Below the pieces are notes generated by a model, which saw nothing but the letters and a program-made list of their open reading frames with translations, made no database searches and had not been told where the DNA came from. This document shows, piece by piece, positions 54,692-64,000 of a DNA stretch of 64,000 nucleotides. The position numbers and the translations under genes are program-made. The stretch spans positions 992,001 to 1,056,000 of the forward strand of contig OZ014416.1 of the NCBI GenBank assembly GCA_963965975.1, written 5' to 3'. Position 1 is the first letter of the stretch. The number at the start of each line of letters is the position of its first letter. This DNA is from Xestospongia bergquistia. Lineage: Eukaryota; Porifera; Demospongiae; Haplosclerida; Petrosiidae.

Positions 54692-55957
54692 TTAAACTGG
54701 TATTGACAGGTCATTTGTACTGGAATTAATGACAAAATTTAATGGTATCAATTTTTTTGTTGATGATGTGTTAATTTTAGATGATTCCTCAGTACCAGTG
54801 CCAGTCTGTACAGGGAGAGGTTCTGGATCAGGAATGGGTCTAGGACTTGAATTATTAATACAGGTTTGAGATGGTTTGAGAGTGTAATAGCAGCAAAACT
54901 TAAACATTATTTTTTCTATAATAATATTCAAATCAGTGACAGAATAGATCATTAATAAAGCAAGCGGTATCTCTATTGTGTTAATAACTCCTTGCAGGAC
55001 TAACCATCTGATAGGTTGCCCTAAGCCATTTAAACCAAAACACAGGACAAACATAAACCGTGAAGTGAAGATTAAGTTGATCATATTGATGACAGCATAA
55101 ACAATTGTCAATATTGCTGTAAAGTAAGTTATAATAGCTATCTTGCGAACTGTCTGTGAAATTTTTTGGGATTGTCTCTCATAGATTTCATCTTGTATTG
55201 CACTCCGACTTTTTTGTCGCTGCATCTGACCTTTTCTATCTCCTTTTGATCTAAAGGAATTGGATATATGAACACTTAGTGTAGACTGTCTGTTTAGTTT
55301 TCTTAACAAACGATGACCAGCAAAGAGGTAGACAATACACATCAGTATCCCCCACAATGTGAAAAGAGTATCACAAACAATCACTGAAGCTAAAGCTGGA
55401 TACTTTGCTGCGTTTGCAATAACTTCAGCTATAATAGCAATACTATAATGTCCAGCTATTATAGGAATGACGACCTTCCATTTTTGATGCCATAAACGGG
55501 ATTGTCCAAGCTCAGTTGATTTGTACAATGTCAGAAAGACCAGTGTGTAACTTGCTGTGATGCTGGGAAATCCAAGAAGAGCTAATGCCCGTGTGATGAT
55601 GGTCCATTGAGGAAACTGCTGTTGAATCCAGCCTAGAACACCATAGGGATCAAAAGCTAAATGAAATCCTCGAGAAAAACCAAATATAACAATACAAGTG
55701 TAGATAGCAAAAAAAGTTTTAGTTTTCAAACGAATGCAATCTCTTTTAATCAACAAAACCAATGATAAGATTCCTAGAAGGAAGAAGAGTAGACTGTAGA
55801 TACTGGAATAGAGAATAAAGATATAATTCCAAACATCTTGTCTTTCTTCCCATACATATGAGTCAACTGGATTGATTAAGAGGAGGATATGGTAAATACC
55901 ATATGGACTCTCTGCAGTAATATTATCAATATACTCAACACAATCTTTAAATGACAT
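54692..55957 (-). CDS. Multi-pass (about 7TM) membrane protein, PRRT3/4-like, paralogue 2
   Basis: Single exon, 421 residues from the ATG at 55957 (MSFKDCVEYIDNIT), which aligns with paralogue 1. The longer upstream frame starts on TTG and was not used. It has the same helix pattern and the FGFSRGFHLAFDPYG block. The cytosolic loop and tail have diverged (DRKGQMQRQKSRSAIQDEIY; tail rich in Pro/Thr and ending LSIPV). A 303-bp stretch (55518-55820), covering the helix 2-4 region, is almost identical in DNA to paralogue 1 (52621-52923), while flanking coding sequence differs much more. Transmembrane topology and membership follow paralogue 1. Function unknown. Confidence 0.82.
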   Translation of the reverse strand: MSFKDCVEYIDNITAESPYGIYHILLLINPVDSYVWEERQDVWNYIFILYSSIYSLLFFLLGILSLVLLIKRDCIRLKTKTFFAIYTCIVIFGFSRGFHLAFDPYGVLGWIQQQFPQWTIITRALALLGFPSITASYTLVFLTLYKSTELGQSRLWHQKWKVVIPIIAGHYSIAIIAEVIANAAKYPALASVIVCDTLFTLWGILMCIVYLFAGHRLLRKLNRQSTLSVHISNSFRSKGDRKGQMQRQKSRSAIQDEIYERQSQKISQTVRKIAIITYFTAILTIVYAVINMINLIFTSRFMFVLCFGLNGLGQPIRWLVLQGVINTIEIPLALLMIYSVTDLNIIIEKIMFKFCCYYTLKPSQTCINNSSPRPIPDPEPLPVQTGTGTEESSKINTSSTKKLIPLNFVINSSTNDLSIPV

Positions 55958-56669
55958 TGCCGAATAATTAAGGAGTGCATTATAACAACAAGCCTTTGGT
56001 AACAATATATATATAGGTTGAGTAGATTGTTATATAACTTTTAGAGTGTAGTAGCATTGATGTTTGGGAGTGCCATTGTGGGCTATATTAGGTGGATTCT
56101 ATTATGTGAGTACATTTATAATTAAATTAGATAACTTATGAGAAAGCTATCTGATAGAGTGAACTATATCCTGTACTCTCTGGCAAGATCTACCACCATC
56201 TTTTTGTGACATGTCAAGTGACACATTAAAATTTTAGCATAAGTACAATATAAAACAAACATGCTGATGACTTGATATTACATAAATTGCATTCATTTTG
56301 AATGCAACCTAATTAAATGAAGTTGCTGAGTTGGAATAATAGTAATTGATTTCCTGCGAAGAATCTATTGCTTATTAAAAAGACATTAATGTTAATTTTC
56401 ATAACACATACATCAACAAATAATTGATCAACAAATTGCTAATGTTATATGTCTTCTTTTGTGTCAAAATACTATAATAAATATATTTATTGTAAAAAAA
56501 AACAATTGATAATTATACAGAGCATTTATACATTCAGCTGCAATAATAATAATAACAACAATAGCATGACATCATAACATAAAAATAATATATTATCTTT
56601 TGTTACTAATAATAGAACACTAACGATGTCATTGAAAACTCGATAATAATTAGTTTCCTTATGATAACA
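55958..56669. other. Spacer, receptor paralogue 2 / PH scaffold
   Basis: 712 bp. It holds the promoter of paralogue 2 and the 3' UTR of the scaffold gene, both on the minus strand. AT-rich, no gene seen. Confidence 0.6.
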
Positions 56670-59600
56670 TCATTGAAAAGCCTGGAAAAGAAAAGATGTA
56701 GTTATTAAAATGATAAATTTAATAATTTAAGATATAATACATGATAATTGTATAGACAGCAAAATGGACAAATAAATAAAAATGGATACACAAACATACC
56801 TTCATTCTTTCTGCTAAAGTCATGGTTTTCTTCATGACTGAAGATAATTCATCTTTAACACTAATATCGCCATGACGCTCAGGCAATTCATCAGACTTAG
56901 TTAGTTCATGAGAGTTATTAAGGGCGTGATCTGCTGTTGACACTTGATTTGTGGGTGTGGTGGAACTTCGAGGTCTTTTGGGTTTTGTTTTAGGAGGTGG
57001 AGGAGGTAGTGACAAGTCAAAAGATTTAGACTGGACATTAGGAGGAGAGGGAGGAGAAGATACGAGAGGAGTTGGCTTGACTGGTTTTGGCTGTTTTGGA
57101 GGTAGAGTAACAGGTTCACTTTGAACAGGAGGAGACAAAGGAGGTGATATTTGATTTGATTTTGAAGGCTTAGGTCTAGTTGATGGTGGAGCCTTTGGTC
57201 GTGTAGTGGGTGGAAGAGGGACTTCAGGAGTGTGACTGTGAGTAGAAATATGTGATGGTGATTGTGAGAGAAGAGGAAAAGGCTCAGTTTTCGAAGAAAT
57301 AAATTCTGAAGAAGGAGTAGGGATTTTATTCTGAAGTTCTTTAACAGGAGCTGAGAATCTTAAGGGAATGGATTCCTTAACAGGTGCTGAAGATGGTGGT
57401 GGGGGAGGAGGAGGGGGTGGTGGGGCAGGAGGAGGGATTTGTGGTTCTTCAACAGGAGCAGGAGGTGGTGGAGGAGGGATCTGAGGTTGATCAATAGGAG
57501 CAGGGGGAGGAGGAGGTGGGATCTGAGGTTTGTCAATGAGAGAAAGGGGTGGAGAGGGAGGAGGAGGAGGGATCTGAGGATCTTCAACAGGAGCAAGAGG
57601 AGGATGAGGAATCTGAGGTTCCTCTAAAGGAGCTGAGGATGGTTTGGGAGCAGGTTCACTGATAAAAGGTGAAGGAAGCAGTCCAGTCTTTGAGATACTA
57701 GGTAAGAGATTAGTTGTATTCGAGGAAATAACCCGATCATCTGACAAAGTATTTCTCAATTCTGAAGTTGTCAATAATGGCTCTATTTTTTGTGGAGACT
57801 TTTTTTCATTTTCATTTAAAGAAAATGAAACTTGTTCAAATATTTCATCAAAAAATTGACCTAAGGATGTATCACTGATGGTTGATGTGGTCAATGGATC
57901 ATCTACCTCCTGACCAGCAGGAGATGTAAAAACCAATGGAGACTCATTATTCTTTTCCTCCACAGTAGTTACTATGGCAACTGAGTCATTTAGTCCCCTC
58001 AAAGCATGGTCATCTGATTTTGGTTTTTCGTTAGACATTGAGGCATTTTTGGTGTTTGGTCCAGATATTACAGCATATTGTACAGGTTCTTCCTTTATAG
58101 CAGGTGGGTTGACAACACGAGGGTGAAGTAACTCTACATAGTGTTCACTGGTATGGGGTGTGGCTTGTGGTTTAGTAATTTGTTGGACAACATCATACAT
58201 GGGTTCAGTAAAAGAGGCTGAAACATCTGATGGATAAGATGGCGTGGTTTCAGAAGGATTGGACAAGTCATCTTTTTGTTCATGTGACTGATCAGGAATA
58301 GTTGATCGTGGTGATAATATCGGAGACAAAGAGGGTTGCTGTGAAGAATGTGCTGATTGTATTGCAGGAGTAGACTCTCCATCTATGGAATCAGCCGAGG
58401 GCATATTTTTCTTTCCCTTTTTAGACTTACGAGGTCTCGACAGAGAATTATATTGACCAGGGCCACTAATACCGGAAGGCAGACTCTGTGTCTTCTGCTG
58501 ACGAGACATTTCAGTTGTCATAGCAACAGGAGCAGTTCCTTTTCTTTTGTATTTAGCATCTAGTTCCTGGCATTGGACGATACATTTTTCCTTCAAAACA
58601 GCTACTGTCTGTAACTCAGCTTGACGATTGACTAAGATGTATTTCTCCAAATATGGTAATATTTTAGAAATCTGAGCATTCTTGATTTTCATTTCTTTAA
58701 CCTTCTTCTGAGAAATCTCTGAGGCATTAGGTAATGATTCAAGACGTTTTATGTGCTCTGTGAATTTGTCTTGTACAGTTTTTAGTTGGTCACGTTGTTT
58801 TCTTAAGTTCTTTTCTGTTGTTTGTGAGACTTTTTGTGTCTTACGGATATGTTTTTCAAAGTGCTCAATCAATGCCACTCTCTTCTCTGCGTATGAGTCT
58901 GATGATACAGGAACTTTACTAATTGATAAATCTGTAGGCGGAGCTTTCTCAGTCTGAGTAGAAAAATAAAAATCATGTATAGTTAGTCCATTCATCTATC
59001 CATCCATTTATCTATTACTATTAATCACTCAATCCATCTATTTCTTCTAAATATCTACCTTTTCCATATTATCCTTGGTTACAAGATCTTTGGTCTTTGG
59101 AGCCACACCCTCTGTCTTTGAGGCATCGACAACTTCTTGTTTTGGAGGGGAAACTTCAGCTTTTGATGCAGCTTCTAATGTCATGAACCATCTTCTGAGA
59201 TCAACCTGATCATTAGCTGCCAAATTAAGGGAGGGACTCTCGCTATGAGTGAGAGAAATACCAAATAGTTTCTTGCCTCGAGAACCAAGACTTTCTATTT
59301 TATAACCTGCAATAAAGATCAAAGTCAATGATCTCTCATCTGTCCAATTCCTCAACTAACCAGGTAACACAATAGTTTTAATGGTACTCTTTGAATCCTG
59401 GTTCTGATAGATGTACAACATGTTCTCGTGTATGACACACCAGTGACGTAACCACGGCCCTGATGATTTAAACTGGACCTCACAATATCCACTGTGTGCC
59501 GGATTAACAAGATCACTAGCAGGAACATGACTGATCAAATCATCTGATTTATTTTTGCCATGACTAGCCTGAATGGACATTACAAACAACAGCAATGAAT

Positions 59601-61443
59601 CAATATATGATATTAAGAGAGAGCAATGATAATAATTTAGATATTTTTTAAAATTTAATTTTATTGATGGCAATGTCACAAGAGCAGGTTTACACAGCTA
59701 CAGGAACACAAAGAGGATGTGTAGTATGGCTAGCAATGCTATCACTTCTCTAGTGATAGAAGTTTATCACACAGTGTGACATCATAATTTGTGCATGAGT
59801 ATTGTCATGTTAGCTTTTGATATGGAAGTAATAACATGCTTTATTTCTGCTGTATCTACATCATTTTAAAATAAAAAGGTTTCTATGATTCTTTTCAATT
59901 GATAATCATGAAATTCTATCTTGTGTTGATATGTGAATAATATCTAGTTATAATTGGATAATATTTAAACACCTGGAAGTTGTTAAGAACACAACAGGCA
60001 GCTCTATAAAAGTACCAATGATGTTAATACAATTGGTATAATTTTTCATTTCAGTCAAATATTGAATTAGGTTAATAATAAAATTGCATCTAAAATCATT
60101 GTAATTAATGGGTTAAAAATTGATAATTATTGGCATCTCATGTTATGAAAACAGCTGTAGTTTAAATTTGGCAAGTTTACAAAAAATAACAAAAACTTCC
60201 CAAATTCAATTATACCACTATACAATAGTGTAACACAATGGACACATATACAAATACAATGGACAAATAACAGACAACAATGGATACATGTTAATATATT
60301 TACCAGTAAGGGACTTTTTCTTTGGGCTTCCTTGGGCTTGTCTATGTTTCCTTTCGATCCTGACCTGGATCTCTGTTGAGGTGGCCCTTTTTTAATACAT
60401 TCCTATAACAAGTGAAAAACCAATAATATAATTAATTAATTAATCACATAATTAATGTAGTGACATCATCACAAGGTGTATACTTATCGTGGTACCTCAA
60501 GAAACTTCAACCACGTCTTTAGATCTTGGTTATTGGCAGCTGCAAAAACATGAGTCTTACCACCTTTGACTGTTACAGTGAAAATGAACTTCTCAGATTC
60601 CTGTGGCATATCTGCTTTTTCAACAGTGCAGTGCTAATTGGAAATAATATAGAATAATTGTAATTTATAAACCACACCCATTAGCTCCACCCACTTGTAT
60701 TGCTAGCACTGTTATAGGTGTTTGATCTGAACTGGTGTAGTAGACATATAAGTGAGTCTCTCGCAGACGACAGTAACGAGAATTCCATTGTCCTTTATCG
60801 CTACGTTTCTTTAGTAGACCATGATGTATAATACCTGAAAGAGGAAGACAAGATGAGCATTAATTAGAATATCAACTGGGACTTGTTTTCTCTCACCTGG
60901 TGGCAATTGTATTGCATCCATGTTATTACTTCCACTAGTCATGTGACCTTGTGACCCACTACGCTCTTTAGGATAATAGTAAACTATAGCCTCAAAGGAA
61001 CCACTAGGGGTCATTTGTTCAGCCTCTTTGACCACCTCATTAAACCATGATGTATAATCTTGTTCATCAACAGCAGAGAAATAAAAACATTGAAGAGTTT
61101 GACTGTTCCAGACCCGGAATGAGAATTTCTTTTTACATTCATCATCTGCACGAACTATTGTTGAACCACATAAAGATACCTAATGGGGTGTGGCAACAGA
61201 CTTATCAATATCTATCCATATATATATATATATCTGTTCATCCATCCATCTATAAATCTTTCCATGCATCCATCATTTGTTTTCTCTACCTGGTGAACCA
61301 ATGTTAAATTACGTTGATTTGTATAACATTGAATTACAAAGTTTTCTAGTACACACCATTGTCGTGACCACTTATCTTCTTTAGATGATTTAACACGAAG
61401 ATAACCCTACAAAGAAAAAACAATTCATTAATGTTTTCCTACT

Positions 61444-61479
<36 letters not shown>

Positions 61480-63964
61480 CTGGAAACAAGGCAGGCCCTC
61501 TGGACTAATAGCTCTGTGAGCGCCTGAAAGAATCTGAGGACCCAGAGCGGTATCACTAACAGGAGAAGGAAGAATATCTTCAGATAAAGTTTTACGTAAT
61601 CTTTCAGTGAGTTTATTCTTGTCACCATCTGTTTGATTACGTTGTTCATCAAGAGCTTCATTAGATTTTCTGATAGACAAACATTACAATAAATGGACAT
61701 ACAGAAGACATTAGTGACCACACTCACCTGTGAGCAGCTTCACGTCGTAATTCTTTTTCAGATCCAGATTTTGACCGATTATGAGATCCTCCCATTTTGC
61801 CCCACGTCAGTCTCCGTTTACCTTTCCTAACAGTATCATCCTCTTCAGATCCAGTTGGAGATTCCTTGCCATTACTCCCCCCTATTATTTCCTCATGTGG
61901 TTTGTTGTTGTCTTGAAGTCCCTTCTCTAATGAGCGCCATTTTCGTTTCAAATCAGAGTCATTAATCCTAATCTCATCCATTGTTGTTACTTGTTGAACT
62001 TCAATGGACGATGCTGCTTGAAATGCTTCCATCCACCGACTAAAGGAGACAAGGAAAGTTAACACTGTTTCGTTAAAATATCCAATGACATTCTGAATCT
62101 GATGACACTATAAATGTGTCATGATGTATAATGTATTATTACTTGAAAATGATATTGTCAATGTGTGTAGTTGATACTGTGAACTTAATGTTTTTTATAG
62201 TGGTATCATATGTATCATAACATGTATCTGGTATTCATTAGTATACTATTAGTAAACTATTGGTAAACTACTAGTAAACTATTAGTATAAACTATTGGTA
62301 AACTACTAGTAAACTATTAGTATACTATTAGTGACATCATCCATCTATTCATTTATTACATTATCCATACATCCATCATATACTATACATCCATTCAATA
62401 TCATTTATAACTGACTTGTAGTCTGATTCATTTTCGGCAGCAAATACAATGAAGCCCTCTCGACGTGGATGTTTTAATTGAAAGGACCATTGTCTTTTAG
62501 AGTCCTAACAAAAGATTGATACTAAATAACAATACTTTCCAATACAAAAAAGACAGAGAGAGATAATATTAACAACTGACCTGATTTGTTAGAACTTGAC
62601 TACCTAATAACAATAGCTTAAGAATAGGTTTCTGAGATGAAGCAGCTGCACTGCTATTTTTATGACATTCCAAGAAACTGTTTCGTATCAAACAAAAACA
62701 ACGTGACCATTTCAGTCTCTCTTTGCGGAAGAGTGATCCTTTGATAGATGTCTGTCCATATTCTAAAGAGGATATTGGGATATCAGTATCGATGGAAGTA
62801 TCTGCTCTATTCTCAATAATACTGGATAGGAAGGACTCCACTTGTTGTGAAGTGTTATGAGGAAGACTACGGAAACCATCACCAAGAACAGGCTGTAATA
62901 AAAACAAGATAACATATAACTACATGTACATGTATCCGTCCATCAGTTTATCATTCCGCCTTATCAGTCCATCTAACTATCTGCTTCTTGGCCTATCAAT
63001 TTGTTTGTCCTTCTATCCATCCCCTGTCCATCCATGCATTTGTTTGTCTGTTTGTCCATTCTTACAAAAGCCATATCTTCTATTGATCCTAAGGTAGCAC
63101 TAGACATTCTGTTGCTACCACTACCAGCTGATGAGAGTGTTCCTTCTCCTGATGCTGGAGTGCGTGGATTAGATGATGAGTCACTACTACTATCTCTTGT
63201 AGGACCACTACCTTGAGAACCTGTCTCTTCAAGAATACCTGCAAAATGGATAGCAGTTCATTTATCTATTCATTCATCCATTCAGTTCATACCTAATTCG
63301 ATTGCATCAGGTGGGTAGTCATAGATTTCCATATCATCAAGATCAAAGTCGAGCGGATAATCATAAATGGTCTCTTCATCGTCATAGTAATACTCAGGAG
63401 ATTGTATAGAACGAGGAATATCATAAGTATCAAATGGGTTACCAGTTAATTGAAACTCCATACCATGGGCACCAACCACAGACTGAGGAACACTTTCAGC
63501 TGTTAAAAGACAAGTAGGACATTATTAGTTAGAAATTTATTATGCTAATACAATACATGTGATGTACTTGTAATTGTAATACTTACATAATAATGAACGG
63601 GGGACATCATATATCCCCCTAGCAATAGGTATAGATTCATTTGGTTCTGGTGGAGGAACATCGTATATAACTTCATCTTGGAGGATTCGAGGGACATTAT
63701 AAATTCCCTCAGGTAAAGCACCAGTGTTGGCATTTTCAGCTCCCAAAAGAGGGACTTCAACTTCTAAAAAAAATATACCAAGTCATGTGATAATCACATG
63801 ATCAAGTGAAGACACACCTCTTTGGCTTGCAGACTGTAACCGTGACAACCATTCCAATTGTTCTTCTTCTTCGTCAGCTGCTAAATAGATCTCTTTTACT
63901 CCCTTACATGCAAGTCTGAATGCAAACTGTTTCTTGGCATCTTTAACTACTAAGATTTCTGCTC
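56670..63964 (-). CDS. Large scaffold with at least five PH domains, YxxP cluster, coiled coil and polyproline tail; 5' partial
   Basis: Many exons join in phase, among them about 63962-63818, 63763-63587, 63499-63293, 63238-63066, 62892-62581, 62504-62416, 62039-61728, 61669-61481 and 58953-56800, ending AFQ-stop at 56670. Order: end of a PH domain (EQLEWLSRLQSAS), six YxxP motifs in about 120 residues (YNVP, YDVP twice, YDIP, YDYP twice), then PH domains with closing tryptophans in NRWMEAFQAA, TSWFNEVVKEAE, KTWLKFLE and RRWFMTLEAA. Next come a Lys/Glu-rich coiled coil (LIEHFEKHIRKTQKVSQTTE) and a long Ser/Pro-rich tail with PQIPPPPP repeats. PH domains bind phosphoinositides. YDxP sites are docking sites for Crk/Nck/RasGAP-type SH2 domains once phosphorylated. 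I know no protein with this exact order; it is partly like AFAP, Gab/Dok or Cas adaptors. The gene continues beyond the right edge. Confidence 0.85.
57370..57640 (-). repeat. Intragenic proline repeat (xEEPQIPPPPPPAP unit)
   Basis: About five coding repeats of PQIPPPPPPAP with acidic or Asp/Lys spacers in the scaffold's tail. Likely ligand for SH3, WW, EVH1 or profilin. Confidence 0.9.
62225..62330. repeat. Short tandem repeat (actattagtaa) in scaffold intron
   Basis: Repeats of agtaaactattRgtatactatt type between PH exons. Confidence 0.85.
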
Positions 63965-64000
63965 TTAATAAAATATAATCATGAGTATTGGTGTCATCTG

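Noticed and set aside
55958..56005. Extra N-terminal 16 residues of receptor paralogue 2
   Set aside because: Starts on TTG; the ATG at 55957 aligns with paralogue 1.
57360..58957. Several antisense and shifted frames of 60-80 codons
   Set aside because: Shadows of the proline-rich scaffold exon.

Overview
The window is nuclear DNA from an early-branching animal. An Eph receptor tyrosine kinase, a PB1-C1-kinase atypical PKC, a fibrinogen-domain protein and a zyxin/Ajuba-type LIM protein together point to Metazoa. Very short introns (several of 44-60 bp), AT-rich spacers, many dinucleotide repeats and tightly packed divergent genes suggest a demosponge; the species cannot be fixed from the sequence. 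All gene models below were assembled by hand from GT-AG splice sites with codon phase checked across junctions.

Layout. 1-4.9 kb: G-protein beta (+, first coding exon missing). 5.5-6.4 kb: an unrecognised multi-pass membrane protein (+), tail to tail with an intronless ankyrin protein (-, 6.5-7.6 kb). 8.7-9.1 kb: an R-SNARE (-, ends unresolved). 11.3-13.6 kb: deoxynucleoside kinase (-). 14.0-21.3 kb: complete Eph receptor (-), head to head with a Rab-like GTPase (+, 21.5-24.0 kb). 24.3-29.2 kb: three tandem spermidine synthase genes (-). 30.3-34.1 kb: aPKC (+). 34.1-36.7 kb: repeat-rich spacer without a supported gene. 36.7-38.0 kb: PSMB6 (-), only 89 bp from a MIIP-like gene (+, 38.1-39.4 kb). 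39.9-40.7 kb: POLE4-like histone-fold gene (-), only 39 bp from SZRD1 (+). 41.7-42.6 kb: CDC42 (+). 43.1-43.5 kb: a hAT-like non-autonomous transposon with an 8-bp target duplication. 43.7-44.5 kb: fibrinogen-related protein (-). 44.6-48.6 kb: three-LIM protein (-), head to head with SEC62 (+, 48.8-51.0 kb). 51.8-56.0 kb: two tandem intronless multi-pass membrane receptors (-). 56.7 kb to the right edge: a very large scaffold gene (-, 5' end off the window) with at least five PH domains, a cluster of YxxP motifs, a coiled coil and a polyproline tail.

Several products belong to related cell-polarity and signalling pathways: CDC42 and aPKC are partners in the Par complex, and the Eph kinase could phosphorylate scaffolds such as the PH/YxxP protein. 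Co-location here is not evidence of co-regulation, except where divergent pairs share a very short promoter.

Most distinctive observations: the five-PH/YxxP scaffold; a precise 8-bp TSD with matching inverted termini inside a tandem repeat; a 12-unit array of GTAAGT donors starting at an aPKC splice site; repeated expansion of (CT)n on the sense strand just upstream of 3' splice sites in many genes on both strands; a 303-bp near-identical tract between two otherwise diverged receptor paralogues; and a Rab-like GTPase whose G3 motif has lost the DxxG pattern.
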